24,579 bases of DNA, taken from contig JBKDQQ010000148.1 of NCBI GenBank assembly GCA_046341775.1, positions 1-24,579 on the forward strand, in the 5' to 3' direction. Shown one piece after another: positions 8,391 through 16,167 of the stretch. The position numbers were made by a program, and so were the translations under genes. The notes under the pieces were generated by a model, which was given only the letters and a program-made list of their open reading frames with translations, was not told the DNA's origin and did not search any database. Positions within the stretch are counted from its first letter, which is position 1; each line of letters starts with the position of its first letter. The stretch is from SXXH01 sp041165735 (GTDB lineage Bacteria; Planctomycetota; UBA1135; GCA-002686595).

Positions 8391-9824
8391 ATGCGACCCC
8401 ATCCCCCCACCCGCGACTTGCCGCGGCTCGCCACGACGCGACGCGCGAACGCGAATTCGCGCCCGCGCGCCGAGCTCCGCGCGCCGGGCTCCTCGCTCTC
8501 GGGCTCCTCGCTCTCGGGCTCCTCGCTGCCGAGCCTCGCGCTGCTGGGCATGTCGCTGCTGGCCTTGGCCCCGGCGATGCGCGCCCAAGCACCGGCAGCG
8601 CCGCAGCCCGGCTTGTTGTCGCCTTACGCCGCGGCCGCTCCCGGCTTCGAGCGCACCGTGCTGGCCACCATGCCTCCGTACGCCGCGTGGGCCGCGCTGC
8701 CCGATGGCACGCGCCTCGTGCACGACGGCACACGCCTCGTGCGCACCGACGGCGACTGGCTGGCGGAGGTGGCGAACTTCGGCTCCTTCGTCTTTCCCTC
8801 GTTCATCGCCAGCGACGGGCGCACGGCGTGGGTCGGCGAAAGCAGCGGCGGCACCATCCGCGCGGTGGATCTCGAACGCGGCACGCAAGCCGTGCTCGCC
8901 ACCATCCCCTACAACTACGATGCGCTGCTCCTCGACGGCCGACGCCTGCTCGTCAGCGCGGCACCCTGCGGCTTCAATTGCGGCACGCAGTTGATCCAGC
9001 TCGACACGCAAGGCGGCGCGCAACTGGTGCGCGCCAACCTGCCCGGGCCCTCCGGACCAGTGTGCCTCGATCGCGACGGGAATCTGTGGTACGGGCGCAA
9101 CTCGCCGAGCTACCCGGCCCCGCCGGCCTCCGCGAGCCTGCTACGCTTCGACGCGGCGCTGCTCGACGCGCCCGCGCCCTTCGGCCTCGCGGAGGCGCAG
9201 GTCGTGCAAGGCCAGCTCGACTCGGTCTCGGATCTCGTCGTCGACCTCGACGGCGGTGTGGTGCTCCTGTCGCAATCGCGCCTCGGCGCCGAGAGCGAAG
9301 TCGTGTGCCTCGACCTCGCGGGCGGCTTGATCGGGCGGGTGGCCCGCGGAACGCCCTGGTTCTCCGGCCTCGCGCTGGTCGACCGCGACGGCCCGGGCGC
9401 GGTGCGACCCTACTCGCGCGCCGGAGCGAGCCTCGTGCTCGTGGAAAGCGAGTTCGTGCATGGCGGCCCGGACCGGCTGGTCGAATACGCGCCCAAGCGC
9501 GCCGCGACCAGCGTGGTGGGCGCGGGCGGCCCGGGCCCCGTCACCTGGCGCCTCTCCGACGGACCGCCGCGCGGCGGCTGGATCCTCCTCGCCGCGCCTC
9601 GGCAAGCGTGGAGCGGCGCGGAGTCGAACTGGATGTTCGGCGGAGCGCCGTTCCTCTCGGCGGTCGCACCCGCGGGTTGGACCCGCTTCGGCAAGGGCGC
9701 GCTCGACGCGCAAGGCCGCGGCGACATGACATGGAGCTCGAACGGCTCCAGCCACGTGCTGCAGGCGATCCTGCTCGGCGCGGATGGCAGGGCCGTCGGC
9801 ACCAGCGCCGCGACCTTCGACTAG
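8391..9824 (+). CDS. secreted beta-propeller-like protein under B12 control
   Basis: 477 residues. A long basic N-terminus (1-45) precedes a hydrophobic stretch (47-60) and a likely signal-peptidase site after A-Q-A at 66, so the protein is exported. The body shows repeated short strands of the type D-G-T-R-L-V, D-G-R-T-A-W-V-G, D-G-R-R-L-L-V-S and D-R-D-G-N-L-W-Y-G. This is the pattern of an NHL/YncE-like propeller, followed by a C-terminal beta domain. It is the first gene after the cobalamin riboswitch. In Bacteroidetes the riboswitch-controlled propeller BtuG binds B12 at the cell surface. An analogous capture role is my inference; homology is not shown. The start is the ATG at 8391; the unusually long n-region leaves the start somewhat uncertain. 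Confidence 0.75.
   Translation: MRPHPPTRDLPRLATTRRANANSRPRAELRAPGSSLSGSSLSGSSLPSLALLGMSLLALAPAMRAQAPAAPQPGLLSPYAAAAPGFERTVLATMPPYAAWAALPDGTRLVHDGTRLVRTDGDWLAEVANFGSFVFPSFIASDGRTAWVGESSGGTIRAVDLERGTQAVLATIPYNYDALLLDGRRLLVSAAPCGFNCGTQLIQLDTQGGAQLVRANLPGPSGPVCLDRDGNLWYGRNSPSYPAPPASASLLRFDAALLDAPAPFGLAEAQVVQGQLDSVSDLVVDLDGGVVLLSQSRLGAESEVVCLDLAGGLIGRVARGTPWFSGLALVDRDGPGAVRPYSRAGASLVLVESEFVHGGPDRLVEYAPKRAATSVVGAGGPGPVTWRLSDGPPRGGWILLAAPRQAWSGAESNWMFGGAPFLSAVAPAGWTRFGKGALDAQGRGDMTWSSNGSSHVLQAILLGADGRAVGTSAATFD
8486..8530 (+). repeat. 15-bp tandem repeat, three copies
   Basis: GGGCTCCTCGCTCTC occurs at 8486 and 8501, and with two changes at 8516. It is in frame and encodes S-G-S-S-L three times, just before the signal-peptide hydrophobic core of the propeller protein. 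Slippage here would lengthen or shorten the N-terminal region by multiples of five residues without a frameshift. Confidence 0.9.
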
Positions 9825-9877
9825 GCGCGCCGGCGGCGCGATCATCCTTGCACCACGGCATCCCGCGCGGCACACGC

Positions 9878-10918
9878 ATGCGACACCACACGCTCCTCGC
9901 TCGACGACTCTTCTCGCTGCTGGCCGCCTGCGCTTGCGCGGCCCCGCTCGCGGCCCAGGCGCGCTTCGCCACCACCGTCCTCGGCCAATCGAGCGGAGCC
10001 GGCGGCGGCGGCATCAACAACGCCGCCAACGCGCTGGGCGCGCCGCAAGGCGGCGGGCTGCAGCAAGGATCGCTGCACGTGCACACGCTCGGCATCGGCG
10101 GGACGCTGACGCTGGAGCTGGGCGTGGCGGCCGTCGACGGTCCCGGCTGCGACCTCGTGGTGTACGAGAACGGGTTCCAGCTCGCGGGCACGGGGCTCGT
10201 CTTCACCGAGGGCGTGCACGTGGAGGTGGCGAGCAACGGCGTCGACTACGCGCGGCTGCCCGGGCGCTACCAAGGCCCCGTCGGCGGCTTCGCGGGGGCG
10301 CCGGGCGCGCCGTGGGGCGTGCTCTCGGGAGTCGCCGGCGGCGTGCCGGTGCTGGCGAACGCGCTCACGAACGCCATCGACCCGTGGAACCCCGTCGTGG
10401 CCGGCGGCGACTGCTTCGACCTGGCGGAGCTGGCCGCGCACCCGCTCGTGCTCGCGGGATCGCTCGACCTGCGAGCCGTGCGCCAAGTGCGCCTCGTCGA
10501 TGTCGTCGAAGGCGTCGCGCTCGACGCGCAGGGCGCGCTGCTGTGGGACAACTCCGGGCCCTTCGGCAGCGCCGACATCGACGCGGTGGCGGTGGTGCAG
10601 ACCGCCGCCACCGTCGCGCCGGGCCAGCCGCGGTCGGATCTTTCGATCGACGCGGCGGGCCACCTCGTGCTCGAGATCTCGGACCCCGACGGGTTCGGCG
10701 ACATCGCGCAGTCGCAATGCAAGGCCAGCTGGAACCTGGTGCCCATCAGCTTGACGCGCCTGCGCGGGCTCTTGCCGCAAGTCGTCCCCATCCAGGGCGG
10801 CGTGCGCATGCGCTCGGCCACTCCCATCCAAGGCTCCGGGCGCAAGGCCACGCTGGCGGTGTCCGTGGTCGACGCGAGCGGCCTCTCCAGCGTCGACCAG
10901 ATCGCGCTCCAGGGCTGA
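9878..10918 (+). CDS. secreted surface protein with E-N-G-F block, B12 operon
   Basis: 346 residues with a clear signal peptide (R-R-L-F-S-L-L-A-A-C-A-C-A-A-P-L-A-A-Q-A, cleavage near residue 28). The mature protein begins with T-T-V-L-G-Q-S-S-G and includes D-L-V-V-Y-E-N-G-F, then F-T-E-G-V-H-V-E-V-A-S-N-G-V-D-Y. Later comes D-L-R-A-V-R-Q-V-R-L-V-D-V-V and a calcium-site-like S-A-D-I-D-A-V. I recall related secreted proteins with this E-N-G-F/V-S-S-D-G block beside cobalamin receptors in other bacteria, but I cannot verify that here. It starts 53 bases after the propeller gene with no terminator between, so both should be controlled by the riboswitch. A role in B12 capture is inferred. No BtuB-like receptor is in the window. 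Confidence 0.75.
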   Translation: MRHHTLLARRLFSLLAACACAAPLAAQARFATTVLGQSSGAGGGGINNAANALGAPQGGGLQQGSLHVHTLGIGGTLTLELGVAAVDGPGCDLVVYENGFQLAGTGLVFTEGVHVEVASNGVDYARLPGRYQGPVGGFAGAPGAPWGVLSGVAGGVPVLANALTNAIDPWNPVVAGGDCFDLAELAAHPLVLAGSLDLRAVRQVRLVDVVEGVALDAQGALLWDNSGPFGSADIDAVAVVQTAATVAPGQPRSDLSIDAAGHLVLEISDPDGFGDIAQSQCKASWNLVPISLTRLRGLLPQVVPIQGGVRMRSATPIQGSGRKATLAVSVVDASGLSSVDQIALQG

Positions 10919-10951
10919 GGGCGCGATCGCGGTCGCCGCCGCGCCGTGCGC

Positions 10952-10975
10952 GGCCGGTCAATTTTCCTTGACGGC
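10952..10975. terminator. bidirectional hairpin between convergent genes
   Basis: GGCC-G-GTCAA and TTGAC-GGCC form a stem of nine pairs with one bulged G around the loop TTTTCC. It lies between the end of the B12 operon and the end of the minus-strand membrane glycosyltransferase gene. Position and shape suggest a shared terminator; there is no long T-run on either strand. Confidence 0.45.
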
Positions 10976-11057
10976 CTGGAGCCTGTTCGAAGCGCTGGAG
11001 CCTGCTCGAAGCCCATCGATCGCGTCGGCGTCGGCGATCGCCCTCGGCGCGGCGCGT

Positions 11058-12842
11058 TCAGGGCAGCTCGACCAGCCTCAACCTCGGGCCCGGCCGCTCG
11101 ACCTGCCACAGCGCGACCAGCGGGAACTCCATCTCGGTCGGCAAGCGCATCTCGCGCGGATCGCCGCCCGCGCGCGCCGGATCGACGCGCGCCACCTCGC
11201 GGCCGTCGCGCCAGAGGTGCGCGTAGAGGTGGCCTTCGTCACGCCCGCCGGGCAGGTCGACCTCGCGCCGCACCTCGAGGACGCGCCGCGCCCCGATCGC
11301 GCGCAGCAGCTGCTCGGGCGTCCCGCCCCGCGACTCGAGCCCGGGCTTGACGGAGATGGCGCCCGTGCGCTCGTCGCCATCGAGCAACTCCTCGATGCGC
11401 ACGGCGCGCACGCCGCCGGACTCCGCGCCCGACTCGAGGCGCGCCAAGCGCGCGGCCTCCCGCAGGCGCAGGTCCTCTCCGCGCGAGCGCCGCAGGTCGC
11501 GCAGCAACAGCAGCGATTCGCGGTCGAGCGGCAGCTCCGGTCCGTAGCGGTCGACGAGCAAGAGCCCCTCGCCCGTCGCGGCGAGTCGCGCACCCTCCAC
11601 GCGCGTGTCCTCGCGGCCCAGGATGCATGCGAAGCGCGCGGCCTGCACCAGCGGCGCGCACAGCAGGACGACAAGCACGGCGCGCGCCCACGGACGGCGC
11701 CACAAGGCTTCGGCGCAGGCGGCGGCGGGCAGGCACCCCGCAGCCAGGCCGGGCAGCAGGTAGCGCACGTGGTCGCTCTGGTTGACGAGGAAGAAGCCCA
11801 GCCATCCCAGCACGAAGAGCGCCACGCCGCGCAGGCTGCGCACGAAGAAGGCGCACACGAGTCCCGGCACGAGCAACGACACGAGCACGGGGTCGTAGCC
11901 GAGCGCGGCGTGCGCCAGGCGCGCCGCCGACTCCCAGCGCACTCCGAGCACGACCGGCATGCCGCCCACGCTGACGGCGTCGAGTTGCGCGAGCTGCGCG
12001 CCGCCCACGACCGCCTCCTGCGGCGTCGAACCGTGCACGAGCAGGTAGGGATGCCCGACGAGCACGCCGACCAGCGCGAAGCACAGCACGGCGGCGCAGC
12101 CCTCGACGACGCGCGCGACGAGCGCGCCGCGCCATGGTCGTGGCGAGAGCAGCCACGCCCCGAAGGGGGCCAGCAGGACGCCCAGTCCGGCCTGGTGCGA
12201 GGCGAAGGCCGCACCCGCTGCGGCGCCGCACCAGCACAGCGCCTTCCAGCCTCCGCCGCGCGCGTGCTCGATGGCGGCCCAGGAGGCGAGCAGCGCGAAG
12301 AAGGCCACTAAGGCCCATGGTCGCTCGTGCGTGGCGTAGTGCACGGCGAGCAGGCTCGTGCCCGCGAGCCAACCGGCGATCCACGCGCCCGCGCCGAGCC
12401 CCGCCGCGCGCGCGGCGCGGAACGCCACCCAGCCGCTGCCGGCCGAGACCAGCGCCACGAGCACGCGCGCCGGAACGGCGACGAGGGCGGGGTCCTTGGC
12501 CGCCGCCTCGGCGTAGCCGGACGCGTCGGACCAGGCGCCGGACACGAGCCCGAGCAAGTACTGCGCGAGGTAGATCGGCAGCAGGAGGTACGGGATCAGG
12601 TTCGGGTAGGTCGAGTACTTGCCCACCGGCGGGACGAGGTCGCGGTCGCGCGCCATCCCCAGCGCCTGGCGCACGACATGCGCATCGGGCACGTAGCTGC
12701 CTCCGTCGCCGTGGTCGATCGCCCACAGGCGCAGGCACAACGGCACCGCGCCGAAGGCGAGCAGCATGGCGACGCGCCGCCGCCGAACGCGCGCGCGCTC
12801 GGCGCCGTCGATGCCCGCCACGGCGACCGGTGCCCCGCCCAT
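11058..12842 (-). CDS. polytopic membrane glycosyltransferase (GT39/ArnT-like)
   Basis: 594 residues with an N-terminal hydrophobic segment (M-L-L-A-F-G-A-V-P-L-C-L-R-L-W, about 25-40). An acidic loop D-H-G-D-G-G-S-Y-V-P-D follows, and then about ten further hydrophobic segments to roughly residue 400. The C-terminal soluble part is non-membrane. An acidic first periplasmic loop before many helices is the layout of GT-C enzymes (PMT/ArnT/PMT_2), which transfer sugars from polyprenyl phosphates. The acceptor is unknown. The start is the ATG complementary to 12840-12842, just 10 bases after the rho stop, so it is likely co-transcribed with rho. It could also be a membrane protein of the GT39-like family without proven activity. 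Confidence 0.75.
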   Translation of the reverse strand: MGGAPVAVAGIDGAERARVRRRRVAMLLAFGAVPLCLRLWAIDHGDGGSYVPDAHVVRQALGMARDRDLVPPVGKYSTYPNLIPYLLLPIYLAQYLLGLVSGAWSDASGYAEAAAKDPALVAVPARVLVALVSAGSGWVAFRAARAAGLGAGAWIAGWLAGTSLLAVHYATHERPWALVAFFALLASWAAIEHARGGGWKALCWCGAAAGAAFASHQAGLGVLLAPFGAWLLSPRPWRGALVARVVEGCAAVLCFALVGVLVGHPYLLVHGSTPQEAVVGGAQLAQLDAVSVGGMPVVLGVRWESAARLAHAALGYDPVLVSLLVPGLVCAFFVRSLRGVALFVLGWLGFFLVNQSDHVRYLLPGLAAGCLPAAACAEALWRRPWARAVLVVLLCAPLVQAARFACILGREDTRVEGARLAATGEGLLLVDRYGPELPLDRESLLLLRDLRRSRGEDLRLREAARLARLESGAESGGVRAVRIEELLDGDERTGAISVKPGLESRGGTPEQLLRAIGARRVLEVRREVDLPGGRDEGHLYAHLWRDGREVARVDPARAGGDPREMRLPTEMEFPLVALWQVERPGPRLRLVELP

Positions 12843-12852
12843 GCGCGACGCC

Positions 12853-14673
12853 TCAGGCCTCGGGGTCGGTCTCGAAGCGCTTGAGGAAGTCGTCCGTGCG
12901 CTCCACGTCGTCGAGCTTGGTGACGAGCAGGTCCATCGCCTCGATGAAGTTCATGCGCTGCAGCACGCGACGCAGCACGTGCACGCTCTTCAGGCGCTTG
13001 GCGGAGATGAGCTTCTCCTCCTTGCGCGTGCCCGACTTCTCGACGTCGATGGCGGGGAAGATGCGCCGGTCGGCGAGCTTCCGCGACAACACGACCTCCA
13101 TGTTGCCGGTGCCCTTGAACTCCTCGAAGATCAGCTGGTCCATCTTCGAGCCGGTCTCGACCAGCGCGGTGCCGAGGATCGTCAGCGAACCGGCCTTCTC
13201 GGTGTTGCGCGCCGAACCGAAGATCTGGCGCGGCCGCTCCATGGCGCGGCTGTCGAGGCCGCCGGACATGGTCTTGCCCCCGCCGCCCTGCAGGTTGTTG
13301 TAGGCGCGCGCCAGGCGCGTGATGGAGTCCAAGAGGAGCACCACGTCCTGGCCCAGCTCGACCAGGCGCATGCAGCGCGCCCAGACCGCCTCGGCCAGCT
13401 GCACGTGCGTCTTGGGCGACTCGTCCGAGGTCGAGGCGAACACATGCGCCTTCGTGGCGCTGCGTTTCCAATCGGTGGCCTCCTCGGGCCGCTCGTCGAC
13501 CAGCAGCACGAACAGGTGCACGTCCGGATAGCCCTCGGAGACGCCCTTGGCGAAGTGGCGCAGGAGCGTCGTCTTGCCCGTGCGCGGCGGCGCCACGATC
13601 AAGCCGCGCTGGCCGCGGCCGACGGGGCACAGGAGGTCCATGATGCGCATCGTCGTCTCGCCGGACGCATCCCCCACCGCGTAGTGGAAGTCGGGATCGA
13701 CCGTGACGAGGTTCTTGAACTGCGGCACCTGCTGCGCGTCGCGCGGACTCTTGCCGTCGATCGAGTGCACGTCGTTCAACGCGTACTTGTGCTTCTGTCC
13801 GCGACCGAGGCGGCCCTCGACGTGCATGCCGTTCTTGAGCTTGTGCTGCTGCACGAGGCGCTGCGGCACGAAGATGTCCGTCTTGGCGGGGAGGTAGTTG
13901 GTCTCCTCGTGGCGCAGCGTGCCGAATCCGCCCATCTCGAGCATGAACACCCCGCCGCCGGTCTGCGGCACCGGCGCGGCCTGCGCTTGGCGTTCGTGGC
14001 CCCACGGCGCGGGTTCGAGTGTCGACTGCGCTTCGTCCTCGTCCTCGCCCCAGTTGGCCGCGTCCTCGCCATCCGCGGTCGAGACCGGCGCGGGCACGGC
14101 GGCCGGTTCCCACGGCTTGCGCGAGCCCCCATCGCGGCGCCCCGCCGCCTGACGAGGATCGTCGGCGCCCGGACGACGGTCGTCCTGCCGACCGCCACCG
14201 TGGCCACCGCCTTGGCCACCACCACCTTGGCCGCCGCGTCCGCCACGCCGCCCGCGGCGACGTTCGAAGGTGCGGATCTCGTCCGGAGCGCCGATGGCGT
14301 CGATGCCGTCGTCGAAGTCCTCGCCGGGCAGGGCCTCGACAGGCGCGTGCTCGTGAGAGCGCGGCGCGCCGCGGCCCTCGTCGCGCCCACGCCATTCCGC
14401 GTCGCCGGCGTGCCCGGGGCGCTCCGCATCGTCCATGCGCGGAACGGAGCCGGGCGATTCCTGTTCGGGGCGGCGCGCCTCCTCGTGGCCGGGGCCATCG
14501 CCGCGGTTGCGACCGCGTCCACGGCGACGGCGACGACGCGAGTAGTTCATGTCGTAGCCGAACTCGCCTTCGGAGCCGGAGGAGGATTGGGGCTGGATGT
14601 CGTCGGGAGCCAAGGGGCGCACAGCCTCGTTGCTCGGTGTTGGTGGGGTAGTGGTCGTGGATCGGCAGCGCAT
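12853..14673 (-). CDS. rho: transcription termination factor Rho with Arg/Gly-rich extension
   Basis: Hexameric RNA helicase that ends transcripts. The C-terminal ~400 residues hold the RNA-binding fold, the P-loop (A-P-P-R-T-G-K-T-T), Walker B (V-V-L-L-L-D-S-I-T-R-L), the Q-loop region (G-G-L-D-S-R-A-M) and the R-loop (T-G-S-K-M-D). Ahead of it is an extension of about 200 low-complexity residues. It begins with a run of arginines and glycines and has a second R-G-G cluster followed by acidic stretches. E. coli Rho is 419 residues; this is 606 with the start used here (ATG complementary to 14671-14673). The ATG complementary to 14548-14550 (565 residues) or a GTG near 14622 are alternatives; codon choice looks coding only after about 14622. 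It is followed closely by the membrane glycosyltransferase gene. Confidence 0.95.
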   Translation of the reverse strand: MRCRSTTTTPPTPSNEAVRPLAPDDIQPQSSSGSEGEFGYDMNYSRRRRRRGRGRNRGDGPGHEEARRPEQESPGSVPRMDDAERPGHAGDAEWRGRDEGRGAPRSHEHAPVEALPGEDFDDGIDAIGAPDEIRTFERRRGRRGGRGGQGGGGQGGGHGGGRQDDRRPGADDPRQAAGRRDGGSRKPWEPAAVPAPVSTADGEDAANWGEDEDEAQSTLEPAPWGHERQAQAAPVPQTGGGVFMLEMGGFGTLRHEETNYLPAKTDIFVPQRLVQQHKLKNGMHVEGRLGRGQKHKYALNDVHSIDGKSPRDAQQVPQFKNLVTVDPDFHYAVGDASGETTMRIMDLLCPVGRGQRGLIVAPPRTGKTTLLRHFAKGVSEGYPDVHLFVLLVDERPEEATDWKRSATKAHVFASTSDESPKTHVQLAEAVWARCMRLVELGQDVVLLLDSITRLARAYNNLQGGGGKTMSGGLDSRAMERPRQIFGSARNTEKAGSLTILGTALVETGSKMDQLIFEEFKGTGNMEVVLSRKLADRRIFPAIDVEKSGTRKEEKLISAKRLKSVHVLRRVLQRMNFIEAMDLLVTKLDDVERTDDFLKRFETDPEA

Positions 14674-15384
14674 CGGCGCGGCGAGGGAGCCCTCGCGCGT
14701 TCGCCGCCCGGCGAGCCTGCGAGGCGCGGTCGGGGGCGGGCATCGCCGCCGACCTTCCGCGGTTCGGGGCGTCGCTCGCTGCGCGTGCGACGCTCGAGGC
14801 GGAACACGCGCCGGGGGTTGGCACGCATCGTTGGCGCAGGCAGGGCGCCTGCGACTCGCCTGGCGGGCAGGACCCGCCGCATCGCGCACATCGCGACCAG
14901 GGAACCCGGATCGCGAAGTCGGCCGGCGGATGCCGCGCGAGCGGCGATCCAAGCTCGGCGCGTAGGCCCGATGCGCCCTAGGACTCTGCCGGATCGCCCC
15001 TGCCGTTGCGACAAGAAAACGCGAGCCGGATCCAGTGTTCCTCGAACGCGACCGGCACGAGTGCAGGCCGTATTCAGTTTCGTCAGGGAAGGGCGCCGCC
15101 TTGAGCCCCCCTTGAGGAGGCTCCGAGCGGGCATTTCCCGCCACGCCCCGTCGAGCCGCGGGCCACGACGAGGGCGTCGCGGACTTCTAGGCTCGAGCGT
15201 GGCTGGATCCCAGCACCCGGTCCCCTCCGCGTGCCCTGCGCCATCCGCCGGCAGAGGTGCCGTCGGATCTGGCAGTTGTCCGCTTGCCATCGTGGAGGCA
15301 GCCACACTGGCGGAGCCCACGGCACGTGCGAGGGAACGCCGCCCAGCGGCTCCGGCGCCTGCTCGCGCGCAGCGGGCGGCCCTC

Positions 15385-15451
15385 GTGGGAAGCCCTAGTG
15401 GGAAGCCCTAGTGGGAAGCCCTGCCGGAGAGCCCTGCCGGAGAGCCCTGCC
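15385..15451. repeat. 13-bp tandem repeat array, five units
   Basis: AGCCCT recurs at 15391, 15404, 15417, 15430 and 15443, exactly 13 bases apart. The first units read GTGGGAAGCCCTA and the last ones GGAGAGCCCTGCC, so the array has two sub-types. It lies outside any accepted gene. Confidence 0.9.
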
Positions 15452-15514
15452 GAACCACGGCTGCCCGGTCGAGCACGAAAGTCGTGCCGTGGAATGCGTC
15501 CCCGGCAACCTCCG

Positions 15515-15546
15515 TGGGGAGCCGCTGCCATGGGGAGCCGCCGCCG
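15515..15546. repeat. 16-bp duplication
   Basis: TGGGGAGCCGCTGCCA at 15515 is followed directly by TGGGGAGCCGCCGCCG at 15531 (14 of 16 identical). It is in the same gene-poor, repeat-prone stretch as the 13-bp array. Confidence 0.7.
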
Positions 15547-15932
15547 TGAGAATCCGTCGCCACAAGCACGGCGCAGGGCGTACCCGACTCGCGGACCGCC
15601 AGGTCCAGCGGACGATCAAGCCTGTCGCGCGGGCCGCGCCGCGGGCAGGGAAAGGTGGTCGGGGGAACGAGACGCGGATTGAACTCTTCGTGCAGGGGGC
15701 GGCGCAACTAGATCCGCTGGCCCTGCGGAGGTTGCTGGCGGCATGAAGATCCGCCCGCCCCGCCCGGGCACCGGCCTCCCGAACCTGCCCGCCGCCATCG
15801 GCTCCAGCTTCGTGTCCCGACGAGCGTCCGGGGTCGGCCAACGGGCGATCCATGGATTCGGTCCCATCGCGCGCCCTGTGGCCGAGCCGGTGTGCGTTCC
15901 CGCCACGTGGCCCCGCGTCGGCCGGTCCTCCA

Positions 15933-15950
15933 GTAGACACCGTGTCCAGC
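15933..15950 (+). repeat. dispersed palindromic motif, copy A
   Basis: GTAGACACCGTGTCCAGC. First of six intergenic copies in this segment, in forward orientation, 218 bases ahead of the replication-protein start. The core TAGACAC/GTGTC is self-complementary. Confidence 0.7.
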
Positions 15951-16109
15951 AACGAGCGAAGTCGAAGCGGACCGGCCCCTACTCAGACCGGCGAGGGATG
16001 TTCGCTGCGCATCGCAGCGCCCGGCGCAGCGTCAGGACGGAACCAGTCGCCACCGAATGCCGCGTCACCGAACAAGGCGATCCCCACCCACCATCGACAC
16101 CAAGAAGAA

Positions 16110-16154
16110 GACTCTCGCGCGGCCGACGTTGGAACCGGATGCCACGCGAGAGTC
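16110..16154 (+). repeat. perfect 10-bp inverted repeat before the replication gene
   Basis: GACTCTCGCG (16110-16119) and CGCGAGAGTC (16145-16154) are perfect complements separated by 25 bases. The right arm abuts the ribosome binding site GGAGGA (16155-16160), 7 bases before the GTG at 16168. It could be an RNA hairpin controlling translation of the replication protein, or its DNA target such as an origin hairpin. The inner 25 bases also contain CCGACGTTGG, a near palindrome. Confidence 0.8.
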
Positions 16155-16167
16155 GGAGGACTGACGA

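Larger units (their letters stand above)
14674..16167. other. gene-poor region upstream of rho, border of accessory segment
   Basis: About 1.5 kb between rho and the replication-protein gene. Open frames exist on both strands, but their translations are Arg/Pro/Ala-rich with no domain or consistent codon bias, and I do not accept any. The region must hold the rho promoter, which I cannot place. It contains the 13-bp tandem array at 15385, a 16-bp duplication at 15515, the first copy of the dispersed palindromic motif at 15933 and the inverted repeat at 16110. No tRNA or other structured RNA was recognised. The transition to the accessory segment probably lies between about 15.4 and 15.9 kb. 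Confidence 0.55.

Noticed and set aside
12766..15411. An 881-residue plus-strand frame opposite rho
   Set aside because: Shadow of rho; the translation is Arg/Ala/His-rich without any family motif.
14880..15760. A tRNA as integration target near the left border
   Set aside because: No cloverleaf with a T-loop GTTCRANNC and matching acceptor stem could be found by eye.
15395..15952. A 185-residue minus-strand frame in the gene-poor region
   Set aside because: The translation is Arg/Pro/Gly-rich and runs through the tandem repeats and motif copy A; there is no ribosome binding site or domain.
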